Source: Hyphomicrobiales bacterium (GTDB taxonomy: Bacteria; Pseudomonadota; Alphaproteobacteria; Rhizobiales; Rhizobiaceae). From it: a stretch of 64,000 nucleotides of DNA. The notes below the pieces were generated by a model that worked only from the letters and a program-made list of their open reading frames with translations, made no database searches and was not told the origin of the DNA. A program made the translations under genes and the position numbers. Position 1 is the stretch's first letter, and each line of letters opens with the position of its first letter. Below, one piece after another: positions 43,401 through 51,753 of the stretch. The stretch lies in assembly GCA_900465685.1 (NCBI GenBank), contig UEGR01000003.1:238997-302996 (forward strand). Reading direction: 5' to 3'.

Positions 43401-44104
43401 TCATCGGTGCGATTGTCGGCGTGCAGCCATTTGGCGGGCGTGGCCTGTCCGGCACCGGCCCGAAGGCGGGTGGTCCGCTCTATCTCGGACGGTTGGTCGA
43501 TACGGCGCCGATCCCGCCGCGTCACAGCTCGGTTCACACCGATGCTGCGCTCAAGGATTTCGCAAAGTGGCTCGGCCAGCGCGGCATGAATGATCTGGCG
43601 CAGGCTGCGCGTGAGACGGGGAGCGTTTCGGCACTTGGTCTCGATATCGAGCTGCCGGGTCCGGTCGGCGAACGCAACCTCTATGCGCTGCATCCGCGTG
43701 GCCGCATTCTGCTGGTGCCGCAGACCGAAATCGGTCTCTATCGCCAGCTGACGGCAGTGCTTGCTACCGGTAACACGGCTGCAATCGATGCGGCTTCCGG
43801 CTTGCAGGCAAGCCTGAAGGACCTTCCGGCCAGTGTCGTTGCCCGTATCAGCTGGAGCAAGGACTGGCAGGCAGATGCGCCTTTCGCCGGTGCACTTGTG
43901 GAAGGCGACAGCGCACGCATTCTTGAGGTCAACCAGAAGATCGCAGGGCTGCCGGGACCGTTGGTTCTGACGCAGGCGGCATCGACGGAAGAACTGGCCG
44001 CAAAGGATGACGCTTACTGCCTCAACTGGCTGTTGGAAGAGGTATCGACTTCGATCAACACGACGGCTGCGGGCGGCAATGCCAGCCTGATGGCAATTGG
44101 CTGA
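40421..44104 (+). CDS. putA: Bifunctional proline dehydrogenase / L-glutamate gamma-semialdehyde dehydrogenase PutA
   Basis: This 1227-residue enzyme oxidises proline to glutamate in two steps with substrate channelling. The FAD-dependent PRODH barrel is at about 180-480 (RLVKGAYWDAEIKRAQ near 360). The NAD-dependent P5C dehydrogenase domain is at about 560-1030, with the catalytic Glu in AETGGQ near 803 and Cys in GQRCSALR near 838. A C-terminal ALDH-like extension completes a type B PutA. There is no ribbon-helix-helix DNA-binding domain, so it is bifunctional and not trifunctional. Confidence 0.96.
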   Translation: MTDKIPASTNPVFQNFAPPIREQSALRQIITSAYRRSEAECVTALVEQATLPEETRKSVRATARKLIEALRAKHKGTGVEGLVHEYSLSSQEGVALMCLAEALLRIPDMATRDALIRDKISNGDWKSHIGGGRSLFVNAATWGLVVTGKLTNTVNDRGLSAALTRLIARCGEPVIRRGVDMAMRMMGEQFVTGETIDEALKRAKPLEERGFRYSYDMLGEAATTAADAERYYKDYETAIHAIGRASAGRGIYDGPGISIKLSALHPRYVRSQSERVMGELLPKVKALAAIAKSYNIGLNIDAEEADRLELSLDLLQSLIEDPDLADWEGIGFVVQAYGKRCPFVLDFIIDLARSNKRRVMVRLVKGAYWDAEIKRAQVDGLEDFPVYTRKVHTDVSYIACARKLLAATDAVFPQFATHNAQTLATIYHIAGQDFKTGQFEFQCLHGMGEPLYDEVVGPSKLGRPARIYAPVGTHETLLAYLVRRLLENGANSSFVNRIGDENVSVDELVADPVEVVRSMAVVGARHDQIALPEGLYGARQNSAGFDLSNEVTLDALSKKLEATADRNWTSEPQVAGTMVKGASRPVLNPGDREDVVGTVTEIDASDVAKAMAVAKTATASWSAVAPAERAACLDRAADIMQRDMPELLGLVMREAGKSMPNAIAEVREAIDFLRYYAEQTRRTFGVAHKALGPIVCISPWNFPLAIFTGQIAAALVAGNPVLAKPAEETPLIAAQGVRILHEAGIPADALQLLPGDGRIGAALVAAPETCGVMFTGSTEVARLIQAQLASRLLPNGKPIPLIAETGGQNAMIVDSSALAEQVVFDVIASAFDSAGQRCSALRVLCLQEDVADRILAMLKGALRELSIGRTDKLKVDIGPVITDEAKDIIEKHIQGMRELGRKVEQLPLGPETAKGTYVAPTIIEIETLRDLKREVFGPVLHVVRYKRDDMERLIDDINATGYGLTFGLHTRLDETIANVADRIRVGNVYINRNVIGAIVGVQPFGGRGLSGTGPKAGGPLYLGRLVDTAPIPPRHSSVHTDAALKDFAKWLGQRGMNDLAQAARETGSVSALGLDIELPGPVGERNLYALHPRGRILLVPQTEIGLYRQLTAVLATGNTAAIDAASGLQASLKDLPASVVARISWSKDWQADAPFAGALVEGDSARILEVNQKIAGLPGPLVLTQAASTEELAAKDDAYCLNWLLEEVSTSINTTAAGGNASLMAIG

Positions 44105-44127
44105 TCACACTCTGTTTACATGTTTGG

Positions 44128-44154
44128 AAAAGGCGGCTTCAGGGCCGCCTTTTT
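44128..44154 (+). terminator. Intrinsic terminator of putA
   Basis: AAAAGGCGGC pairs with GCCGCCTTTT around TTCAGG and continues into TTTT. It lies 24 bases after the putA stop and shows that the downstream gene has its own promoter. Confidence 0.9.
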
Positions 44155-44224
44155 CATAAACTTGTCATCCATGAGGGATAGCGCAACAAAGATTTGTTCG
44201 TTTGGTTCTCACTGGAAAGTAGTC

Positions 44225-45025
44225 ATGACATTGCAATCTCGACAGAATCTTGAAGCGCGGCTGGCGCTTGCACAGACGCTCGCGCAGGAAGCGGGCACGA
44301 AGGCGCTGGATTATTTCAATCGCCGCGAGACGCTGGTGATCGAAACCAAGGGCGACTTGCAGGATGTGGTGTCTATCGCAGATCGTGATGTCGAGCAGCT
44401 TATTCGTGCCCGGGTCTCGGAAGCCTTTGCCGATGACGGATTTCTCGGTGAAGAGTTCGGGCTGAATGCGGGATCGTCCGGTTATACCTGGGTGGTCGAT
44501 CCCATTGATGGGACCAGCCCCTTCGTCAACGGCATGCCGAGCTGGTGCGTTTCCATTGCTGTTCTCAAGGATGGTGAACCCGTTGTCGGTGTCATTTATG
44601 CGCCATGCTTCGACGAGCTTTATGTATCAGCCGAAGGGCAGGGCGCGACCCTCAACGGCAAGACGCTGACGCTCGATCCGTCGCGCACCGTTCGCAATGC
44701 GGTTACCGGTATTGGCGCAAACCATCACGTCACCCCGCAGACGATTGCGAAGATCGTTGAGAACCTGCTTGAAGCAGGTGGCACGTTCATTCGCAACGGT
44801 TCTGGCGCGCTGATGATTGCCTATGTGGCAGCGGGGCGTCTTGTTGGTTATTACGAGCCCTATATGCGCGCGTGGGACTGCATGGCGGGCATCTGCCTTG
44901 TGCGCGAGGCTGGTGGCTATACCCATCCTTTTCCGACCGATGGTGAAAACCTCACCAAGGGAAACAAGGTCTTCGTTGCGGGTCCCGGCGCGGTGGATGA
45001 TCTGAAGCAAGTCGCTGGATTATAA
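44225..45025 (+). CDS. Inositol monophosphatase-family phosphatase
   Basis: This 266-residue magnesium- or lithium-sensitive phosphatase-fold enzyme has metal-site motifs GEEFG (about 77), DPIDGTSPF (about 95) and a C-terminal AWDCMAGICLVREAGG. Family members hydrolyse inositol phosphates, histidinol phosphate or PAP. The SPF in place of the usual TNF after DPxDG is a mild deviation. ATG at 44225 follows GGAAAG. Longer frames start inside the putA terminator. It is convergent with iolB, so a link to inositol use is possible but unproven. Confidence 0.85.
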   Translation: MTLQSRQNLEARLALAQTLAQEAGTKALDYFNRRETLVIETKGDLQDVVSIADRDVEQLIRARVSEAFADDGFLGEEFGLNAGSSGYTWVVDPIDGTSPFVNGMPSWCVSIAVLKDGEPVVGVIYAPCFDELYVSAEGQGATLNGKTLTLDPSRTVRNAVTGIGANHHVTPQTIAKIVENLLEAGGTFIRNGSGALMIAYVAAGRLVGYYEPYMRAWDCMAGICLVREAGGYTHPFPTDGENLTKGNKVFVAGPGAVDDLKQVAGL

Positions 45026-45028
45026 AAG

Positions 45029-45052
45029 AAAGCCCCGGATTTCCGGGGCTTT
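45029..45052. terminator. Bidirectional terminator between the phosphatase gene and iolB
   Basis: AAAGCCCCGG-ATTT-CCGGGGCTTT is a perfect ten-base stem with T-runs on both strands. Confidence 0.9.
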
Positions 45053-45054
45053 TT

Positions 45055-45864
45055 CTATGGATTGTCACGTTGGAAAATCCAGTCATGGTCTGGATGATTC
45101 TTGAAGCGCCATTTGCGCAATGGTCCGGCCATGACATTGAGATAATACATCTCGTAGCCATAAGGTGAACCGCAGGGGTGATGCCCTTTCGGGACCAGCA
45201 CGACGTCACCGTCTGAAACGGCCATTGTCTCATCAAGGCTGCCGTCTTCGGTAAAGACGCGCTGGATGCCGTAACCCTGCGCCGGATTGAGCCGGTGATA
45301 ATAGGTTTCCTCCAGATAGGTCATATCCGGATAATTGTCCTCGTCATGCCGATGCGGGGGGTAGGACGACCAGTTGCCCTGTGGCGTGAACACTTCCGTC
45401 ACCAGCAGGCTGTCGGCAACGTCACGGCCTTCCATCGCAATATTGTGGATGTAGCGCGTGTTGGCGCCCTTGCCGCGTTGCTCCAGCGTCAGGCCTTCGG
45501 GGCCAAGTTTCTGCGCTTTGCGTCCGGGCTTGCCCGGCGCAGTGCAAACGGCCAGAACGCAATCGGTCGTCGCCATTGCGATCCAGTCGCTTTCCGCCGG
45601 AACATAGACGCAGTGCGGTGGCAGCTTGTCGAAAACGCTCATGCGTTCGCCCATATCGCCAAAATCCTCGCCTGATGCGGTAATTCTGGCCTTGCCTTCC
45701 ACCAGAACCAGAATGACCTCGGTGGCGTCGGTCCGCTCGGAGACGGTGTCGCCCGGCTTCAGCCGGTAGAGACCGAAACCGACATAGCCCCATTCGGCGC
45801 TTTCCGGTGTGATGTCGTGGACTTTGCCATGCGCGCCCTGCGGCTTGCGTAACAGATTGGCCAT
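45055..45864 (-). CDS. iolB: 5-deoxy-glucuronate isomerase IolB
   Basis: This 269-residue bicupin isomerase converts 5-deoxyglucuronate to 2-deoxy-5-keto-gluconate, step four of myo-inositol breakdown. The WSSYPPHRHDEDNYPDM segment with metal-binding His residues and the KGHHPCGSPYGYEMYYLNVMAGP stretch are diagnostic. It is the last gene of iolC-D-E-B, three bases after iolE. Confidence 0.95.
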   Translation of the reverse strand: MANLLRKPQGAHGKVHDITPESAEWGYVGFGLYRLKPGDTVSERTDATEVILVLVEGKARITASGEDFGDMGERMSVFDKLPPHCVYVPAESDWIAMATTDCVLAVCTAPGKPGRKAQKLGPEGLTLEQRGKGANTRYIHNIAMEGRDVADSLLVTEVFTPQGNWSSYPPHRHDEDNYPDMTYLEETYYHRLNPAQGYGIQRVFTEDGSLDETMAVSDGDVVLVPKGHHPCGSPYGYEMYYLNVMAGPLRKWRFKNHPDHDWIFQRDNP

Positions 45865-45867
45865 GTC

Positions 45868-46770
45868 TCAGTCTCCCTTGTCGAGTCCTGCTTCTCTGGC
45901 GAATGCTTTCAGCGATTTCAGCCCAAGCGTCTGATATTCGAACGGGTTGCGAATATCCGGGTCTTGTTCGGCTTCGATGACGAGCCAGCCCTGATAACCA
46001 TGTTCGGCGGCTTGCTTGAGAACGGGTACGAAATCGACCGCGCCTTCCTTGTCGCCGGGGACCGTGAACACGCCACGACGCACCCCTTCAAGGAAGGAAA
46101 GGCTCTGGTCGCTGACTTCGGTCGCGATCGCCGGGCGAACATTCTTGGCGTGGATATGGCCGACACGCGCCATGTGCTTTTTCGCTGCGCGCTCAGGATC
46201 GCCACCGCCAAACAGGCAATGCCCGGTATCGAGCAGGAGTTTCGTCGCCGGACCGGTATGTTGCATCAGCAAGTCGATCTCGTCCTCGCTCTGCACGATC
46301 GTGCCCATATGGTGGTGATAGACGAGCGCGATCCCCTGTTCAGCCGCATGGGCGGCGAGCGCTTCGACGCCTGCGCCGAACGCGGCCCAACGGGCCTCTT
46401 CCAGCACAGGGCGCTCGGAAAGCGGCTTATCATTGTCACCATGAATGGCGTTGGAGGTTTCGCAGACGATGATCACCCTCGAGCCCATGGCTTTCAGAAG
46501 ATCGAGCGCTGGCTGCATCGCGGCCTTCTCGTCTTCGACCGAATTGACGAGCAGGTTCAGCGAGTGCCAGCCTGAGACATAGTGCAATCCGCGCAGCTCC
46601 AATACAGCCTTGAGTGCTTGCGGTTCCTGCGGGAATTTATGGCCCTTTTCTATGCCGTCGAAGCCGATTTTCGCAGCTTCATCAAGGCATTGATCCAGCG
46701 TGATATGCGCGCCAAGGCTGCGATCGTCATCATTGGACCAGGCAATGGGATTGGTGCCGTAAAGGATCAT
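45868..46770 (-). CDS. iolE: Inosose (2-keto-myo-inositol) dehydratase IolE
   Basis: This 300-residue TIM-barrel sugar-phosphate-isomerase-like enzyme dehydrates scyllo-inosose to the diketone. [12 protein letters not shown] at the N-terminus, [22 protein letters not shown] and [15 protein letters not shown] with metal ligands are typical. It is tightly packed between iolD and iolB. Confidence 0.95.
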   Translation of the reverse strand: MILYGTNPIAWSNDDDRSLGAHITLDQCLDEAAKIGFDGIEKGHKFPQEPQALKAVLELRGLHYVSGWHSLNLLVNSVEDEKAAMQPALDLLKAMGSRVIIVCETSNAIHGDNDKPLSERPVLEEARWAAFGAGVEALAAHAAEQGIALVYHHHMGTIVQSEDEIDLLMQHTGPATKLLLDTGHCLFGGGDPERAAKKHMARVGHIHAKNVRPAIATEVSDQSLSFLEGVRRGVFTVPGDKEGAVDFVPVLKQAAEHGYQGWLVIEAEQDPDIRNPFEYQTLGLKSLKAFAREAGLDKGD

Positions 46771-46773
46771 CGG

Positions 46774-48597
46774 TCAGTTTCTTTCCTTGAGCTGGGCTTC
46801 ATAGTCACGGCGGGCTGCGCGCACCTGTTCGCGCTCCGATACTTCCGGCACCGCGACATCCCACCACCAACCGCCGGTGTCGGGCGTTGGATAGGGATCG
46901 GTATCGATGACGATCACGCTTGTGCGCAGGCTTTCGCGCGTTTCGGCAAGAGCAGCTTCCAGCTCCTTGATCGAGGTAACCTTGCGCGTGTCAGCCCCCA
47001 TGGCGCGGGCATGTGCGGCAAAGTCGATCTGCGACGGGTTCACATGGGCCGAATGGTCGAGCAGATTGTTGAACTCCGCGCCACCTGTGGCCATTTGCAG
47101 CCGGTTGATGCAGCCAAAGCCCCGATTGTCGGTCAGGACAACGGTGATTTTCTGGCCAAGCATCACGGCAGTGGCGAGTTCGGAATTCGCCATCATATAG
47201 GAGCCATCGCCAACCATGACGATGACATCGCGATCCGGCTCCGCCATCTTGATGCCAAGGCCGCCCGCGATTTCATAGCCCATGCAGGAGAAGCCATATT
47301 CCATGTGATAGGACATGGCGCGCCCGGCTTTCCAGAGCTGGTGCAACTCGCCCGGCATCGTGCCGGCTGCGCACATGACAACGGTATTGTCACGTGACTG
47401 GCGCTGCACGGCACCGATGACCTGCATGTCGGTGGGCAGTGCATTGCCTTCCGCCGGTGCAGCGGTAATCCGGTCCGCATCGGCAAACCATTTGTCTTTC
47501 AGGCGCGTGTCGACCGGCTGGCGCTTGTAACCAGAAAGCCCAGGGTTAAGCGCTTGCAACCCGATCCGCGCATCCGCCACCAAAGGCAATGCACTGTGCT
47601 TGGATCCGTCATAGGGCTGGACGTTGAGCGACAGCAGTTTCCGGCCGGGATGCTTGAACAGCGCCCATGAGCCGGTGGTGAAATCCTGAAAGCGGGTGCC
47701 GACGCCGATCACCAGATCCGCTTCTGCGGCAACGGCGTTGGCACTATCGGTACCCGTTACGCCGACGGGGCCAAAGTTGAGCGTATGATCCCATGGCAAC
47801 GCGGATTTGCCGGCCTGTGTTTCGATGACGGGAATGCCGTGCGTTTCGGCAAATTGTTTCAAAGCCTCGTGTGCGCCGGAATAATGCACCCCACCGCCTG
47901 CGACGATCACAGGCTTGGTCGCGCTCTTTATAGCCGCGATGGCGGTTGCCAGCTCCAGCTCATCGGGTGGAGGGCGACGCCAATGCCAGACTTTGGGCGC
48001 AAAGAATTCCAGCGGCCAGTCATAGGCTTCCGTTTGAACATCCTGACAAAAAGCGAGCGTCACCGGGCCGCAATCGGCCGGGTCGGTCATGGTGCGGAAG
48101 GCGCGGGGCAAGGCGGTAAGAAGCTGTTCCGGCCGGGTGATGCGGTCGAAATAGCGGCTTACCGGGCGGAAACAGTCATTGACGGTCATGGTGCCGTCGC
48201 CGAAATCCTCGATCTGCTGCAGCACAGGATCAGGGCCGCGATTGGCGAAGACATCGCCCGGAATAAGCAGAACGGGCAGGCGGTTCACATGGGCGAGCGC
48301 CGCAGCCGTCACCATATTCGTCGCGCCGGGGCCGATGGAGGATGTGACGGCGCAGGCGCGTTTGCGACCAAGCTGCTTGGTATAGGCGATGGCCGCATGG
48401 GCCATGGTCTGCTCGTTATGGCCGCGCCATGTCGGCAGTTGCTCGCGGATGCCGTAAAGCGCTTCGCCCAGCCCCGCCACATTGCCATGACCGAAAATGG
48501 CCCAGACGCCTGCGATGAATGTGTCGCCTTCCGGCGTCATCTGGTTCGCGAGATAACGCACCAGCGCTTGCGCGGCGGTCAGTCGAACGGTTGTCAT
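46774..48597 (-). CDS. iolD: 3D-(3,5/4)-trihydroxycyclohexane-1,2-dione hydrolase IolD
   Basis: This 607-residue thiamine-diphosphate enzyme opens the cyclohexane ring of the inositol pathway dione. The ThDP/Mg motif begins VGDGSYMMANSELATAV and ends in DNRGFGCIN. The N-terminal domain has the Glu-containing GHGNVAGLGEAL. ATG at 48597 has GGGAGGAAAC upstream; the longer frame is not needed. Confidence 0.96.
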   Translation of the reverse strand: MTTVRLTAAQALVRYLANQMTPEGDTFIAGVWAIFGHGNVAGLGEALYGIREQLPTWRGHNEQTMAHAAIAYTKQLGRKRACAVTSSIGPGATNMVTAAALAHVNRLPVLLIPGDVFANRGPDPVLQQIEDFGDGTMTVNDCFRPVSRYFDRITRPEQLLTALPRAFRTMTDPADCGPVTLAFCQDVQTEAYDWPLEFFAPKVWHWRRPPPDELELATAIAAIKSATKPVIVAGGGVHYSGAHEALKQFAETHGIPVIETQAGKSALPWDHTLNFGPVGVTGTDSANAVAAEADLVIGVGTRFQDFTTGSWALFKHPGRKLLSLNVQPYDGSKHSALPLVADARIGLQALNPGLSGYKRQPVDTRLKDKWFADADRITAAPAEGNALPTDMQVIGAVQRQSRDNTVVMCAAGTMPGELHQLWKAGRAMSYHMEYGFSCMGYEIAGGLGIKMAEPDRDVIVMVGDGSYMMANSELATAVMLGQKITVVLTDNRGFGCINRLQMATGGAEFNNLLDHSAHVNPSQIDFAAHARAMGADTRKVTSIKELEAALAETRESLRTSVIVIDTDPYPTPDTGGWWWDVAVPEVSEREQVRAARRDYEAQLKERN

Positions 48598-48617
48598 GTT
48601 TCCTCCCGACATATGAA

Positions 48618-50522
48618 TCAGTGTCTGCGCACTTTGTCCCAGACATCGCACAGGTTTTTGTAGCGCGCGACCATTTCGGCAATGGCCTCATCATCGCTGA
48701 TCTTGCCGTTCAGCCATTTGCGCGCTGCGTCACCGAAGATGGTTCTGCCGACGGCAAAGCCTTTCACAAGATCGAAGCCTGCCGCAATTCCGAGGCTCGA
48801 TTCCAGTTCCTCTGCAGGCGCATCAAGCCCAAGAACGACAATACCACGGGTGTATGGATCGTTGCGGGTGATGGCTTCACAGGCATTGGCCCAGGCCGCC
48901 TTGGTCTTCATAGGCTCCAGCTTCCACCAGTCGGGATAGACGCCGATATCATAGAAGCGCTGAATGACACGCGCAGTGGTCTCGTCATCGACGGGGCCTG
49001 CCTTGGACGGAATGATCTCCAGCAGGAATTCCAGCCGGTTGCGTCGCGCCGCCGTGAAAAGCCGTTTGACGGTGTCTTCCTGTTCAGCCTTCATGTCTGC
49101 GGTATCGTCCGGGTGGTAGAAGCACAGGAGCTTCACCACATGCTCGACCGGCCATTCCACAAGCCCGCCGCAATCTGCTCCAAGGTCCGGTTCAAGCTTC
49201 AGCGGGCGCGATCCCGGCCATTCGGTGGGTCGCCCGATCCAGAGGCCGGAACCAGCCGCACGATAGAGCGCATCCCGGCCCAGCCTGCCGTCGCACAGGA
49301 TGCCATAGCCGCCGCTTCCACCGGATACCTGCAAGGCGGCATCGAGGCACAACCGTTTGAACTCACCGATCCTGGCACTGTCCACGCCAGCCTCGATAGC
49401 CATCTCTTCCAGCTGGATGCGATGATCGAAAGCGAAGACCCGCATATGCGGCCAGTCACCATTGCGGTTGGTGGACCAGTGCACCTGCTCCAGTTGCGCG
49501 TCCTTGCGAAGCGCCTGATTGCGAATGCCGGTGCGGAAGAAATATTGCATCTCTTCCCAGCTTGGATAAGCGGGCGTGCAGCCATGCCGGGAGACGGCGA
49601 AAGCGCCGCAGGCATTGGCGAATTTCAGGCTGGTCGGCCAGTCTTCGCCTTTCAGCCAGCCGCGCAACAGGCCGGACATGAAGCCGTCGCCTGCGCCCAA
49701 CACATTGAAAACGTCGATAGGAAAGCCTTCTCCGCTCTGTCCTTTGTCGAGATCGTCCGGAATATCGCCTTCGAAAACAACCGCGCCCATCGGCCCGCGT
49801 TTGCAGACGAGGACAGCATCGGTGATCTTGCGAACAGCATTGAGGGCTACCAGCGTATCGGTCGAGCCGCCTGCAATGTGAAACTCTTCTTCCGTGCCGA
49901 CGATGAGATCGAAAAGCGGCAGGCTCGATTGCAGCTTGGCAGTGACGGCAACCGACTCGATAAAACGGTTTTCGCCATCGCCGTGCCCCGACAGACCCCA
50001 GAGATTGGGACGAAAGTCGATATCAAGCGCAGTACGGCTGCCATTCTGACGCGCAAGACGCAGCGCCTTGATGACCGCTGCTTCTGTGCGGGGATGCGAC
50101 AGGTGAGTGCCGGTTGCGAGAACACATCCGGCTTCAGCGATGAAATCCGGGTCGATATCGTCTTCGCAGAGCGCCATGTCGGCGCAGTTCTCGCGATAGA
50201 AGATGAGCGGGAAATGCTGCTGGTCACGGATGCCGAGAATGACGAGTGCCGTCAGACGCTGCGGATCGGTGACGATGCCGCGCGTGTCGACACCTTCCCG
50301 TTCCAGCTCGCGCAGCAGGAAACGGCCCATATGTTCATCGCCAACCCGCGTAATCAGCGCGGATTTGAGGCCGAGCCGGGCGGTTCCTGTCGCTATATTG
50401 GTCGGTGAGCCGCCGACATATTTGTTGAAGGAAGCCATATCTTCGAGAAGGCCGCCGATCTGCGCGCCATAGAGGTCCACCGAAGACCGGCCAATCGTTA
50501 TCAAGTCGAGCGGCTTCTCCAT
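48618..50522 (-). CDS. iolC: Bifunctional IolC: 5-dehydro-2-deoxygluconokinase fused to a DUF2090 domain
   Basis: In this 634-residue protein the first about 325 residues are a PfkB/ribokinase-type kinase (TIGRSSVDLYGAQIGG, YVGGSPTNIA, catalytic GAGDGFMSGLL near 280) that phosphorylates 2-deoxy-5-keto-gluconate. Residues about 330-634 form a DUF2090 domain, an aldolase-like barrel proposed to act on the kinase product in place of a separate IolJ. GGAGGAAG precedes the ATG at 50522. It is the first gene of the leftward iolCDEB operon. Confidence 0.93.
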   Translation of the reverse strand: MEKPLDLITIGRSSVDLYGAQIGGLLEDMASFNKYVGGSPTNIATGTARLGLKSALITRVGDEHMGRFLLRELEREGVDTRGIVTDPQRLTALVILGIRDQQHFPLIFYRENCADMALCEDDIDPDFIAEAGCVLATGTHLSHPRTEAAVIKALRLARQNGSRTALDIDFRPNLWGLSGHGDGENRFIESVAVTAKLQSSLPLFDLIVGTEEEFHIAGGSTDTLVALNAVRKITDAVLVCKRGPMGAVVFEGDIPDDLDKGQSGEGFPIDVFNVLGAGDGFMSGLLRGWLKGEDWPTSLKFANACGAFAVSRHGCTPAYPSWEEMQYFFRTGIRNQALRKDAQLEQVHWSTNRNGDWPHMRVFAFDHRIQLEEMAIEAGVDSARIGEFKRLCLDAALQVSGGSGGYGILCDGRLGRDALYRAAGSGLWIGRPTEWPGSRPLKLEPDLGADCGGLVEWPVEHVVKLLCFYHPDDTADMKAEQEDTVKRLFTAARRNRLEFLLEIIPSKAGPVDDETTARVIQRFYDIGVYPDWWKLEPMKTKAAWANACEAITRNDPYTRGIVVLGLDAPAEELESSLGIAAGFDLVKGFAVGRTIFGDAARKWLNGKISDDEAIAEMVARYKNLCDVWDKVRRH

Positions 50523-50588
50523 GAAATGCGCTTCCTCCCTCGGCACCTCTTATGATGACCGCAATGCGATTCTGTGCGCATAGCAGTT

Positions 50589-50643
50589 ATTCCATTTCTG
50601 ATTAAAATGGATTTATTATTCCATTTCAACCGAAAAATGGAAT
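50589..50643. promoter_or_regulatory. Cluster of IolR-type half sites upstream of iolC
   Basis: Four alternating half sites are present: ATTCCATTT (50589-50597), AAATGGATT (50605-50613), ATTCCATTT (50618-50626) and AAATGGAAT (50635-50643). The central pair gives GGAT-N6-TTCC, one base off the GGAA-N6-TTCC motif described for rhizobial IolR. This is the probable iolC operator region. Confidence 0.65.
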
Positions 50644-50647
50644 GCAA

Positions 50648-50691
50648 GCATTTCCAGCAAAAGTGTGAAGCGGTTTTGCGTTCGGAAATGC
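50648..50691. repeat. Palindromic repeat, family B (copy 2)
   Basis: GCATTTCC and GGAAATGC are inverted arms around AGCAAAAGTGTGAAGCGGTTTTGCGTTC. A related, more degenerate copy follows dctD at 9804-9845. Confidence 0.65.
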
Positions 50692-50704
50692 GTATAAATA
50701 AAAT

Positions 50705-50742
50705 GCTAGGGCGGCTTTGATGAGAAACAGCGCCGCCCTAGC
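50705..50742 (-). terminator. Terminator overlapping the iolR stop codon
   Basis: GCTAGGGCGGC and GCCGCCCTAGC form a perfect 11-base stem. On the minus strand it is followed by ATTTTATTTA. The stop codon of iolR lies in the 5' arm. Confidence 0.75.
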
Positions 50743-51568
50743 TCGATTGGCGGGCGGTGCCGACTGCGACGGCAAGCGCAATAGCGAGGCAGAGAGTGGC
50801 GGAAAGGGAGCGGAAAGCGCCGAAATCCACTTCGGACACCAGCAAGGTCTGGCGTGAAAGCTTGCTCAGGGGACTGACGATCGTGTCCGTGATGCCGACG
50901 ACATCGATGCCGCGAGCGGCAGCTGATTCCGCCATCTCAATGGTTTCAGCAGAGTAGGGAGAAAAGGTGATTGCCAAAAGCACATCGCCTTTGCGGATGG
51001 CGTGCATGTTTTCCAGTTTGCCGACAGCGCTGTGCAGCATCGCCGGAACCTGCATCTTTTCCAGCGCATAAGCGAGATAGCTTGCTACTGGAAATGCGCG
51101 GCGGATGCCGACCAGATGGATGGTCTCGGCGCGCGCCAGAATCTCGACGGCCTTTTCCAGCGCCTCCGGTTCTATGGTCTTGAGCAGGCCTTCAAGCGAT
51201 GTGCGACCAGCTTCGGCAAATTCGGCCAGCAAGGCAGGCGCGCTGTTGGCTGCTGTCTCGCGCAGATGTTCCAGACGGGTCGAATAATCCGGCCAGCCGC
51301 CAGCATAGGATTCGCGGAAAAGCTTCTGCATTTCCGAGAAGCCGGAAAAGCCGAGCAATTGGCAAAATCGCATGAAGGCAGAGCTTTGAACACCCGCGCC
51401 ATCGGCCATTTCTGCCACTGTCGAAACCGCGATGCGATCCTGATTGGCCGCGACAAAATCCGCGCATTGCTTAAGCCGTTTTGGCAGACGGTCTGAAACT
51501 TCCAGCAGACGCGCTTCAAATTCCTTGACGGTCGCTGGGGCTGGGGATGAAGTGGAAACACTATCCAT
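50738..51568 (-). CDS. iolR: RpiR-family regulator IolR
   Basis: This 276-residue repressor has an N-terminal RpiR helix-turn-helix (STVAEMADGAGVQSSAFMRFCQLLGFSGFSEMQ) and a C-terminal SIS domain (LVGIRRAFPVASYLAYAL, then ITDTIVSPLSKL). It stands between iolC and iolG, both of which have IolR-type motifs upstream. This fits the rhizobial IolR that responds to an inositol-pathway intermediate. ATG at 51568 follows GGAAAG. Confidence 0.9.
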   Translation of the reverse strand: MDSVSTSSPAPATVKEFEARLLEVSDRLPKRLKQCADFVAANQDRIAVSTVAEMADGAGVQSSAFMRFCQLLGFSGFSEMQKLFRESYAGGWPDYSTRLEHLRETAANSAPALLAEFAEAGRTSLEGLLKTIEPEALEKAVEILARAETIHLVGIRRAFPVASYLAYALEKMQVPAMLHSAVGKLENMHAIRKGDVLLAITFSPYSAETIEMAESAAARGIDVVGITDTIVSPLSKLSRQTLLVSEVDFGAFRSLSATLCLAIALAVAVGTARQSS

Positions 51569-51610
51569 CGCGGACTTTCCAAAAGGGTGTCTTGACAATC
51601 TTTATGCTAC

Positions 51611-51637
51611 ATTCTAGCAAAATAGAATAAATATTCC
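51611..51637. promoter_or_regulatory. IolR-type site between iolR and iolG
   Basis: AGAA-N6-TTCC at 51624-51637 is one base from GGAA-N6-TTCC. ATTCTA (51611-51616) and TAGAAT (51623-51628) add a second inverted repeat. The position in the divergent promoter suggests joint control of iolR and iolG. Confidence 0.55.
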
Positions 51638-51753
51638 AATATGCCTTGCGCGTGATCCCCAATAACCGGGGCAATTTAGCGGTAAATGCATCGGTAGGAA
51701 TATCAAGCATTTTTGTAGCCGTTCAACGGCTGTTTCCTGGGAGGGATAAGGCA

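Noticed and set aside
40271-43693. 1140-codon open frame opposite putA
   Set aside because: It is antisense to a complete PutA with all catalytic motifs and shows no recognisable domain.
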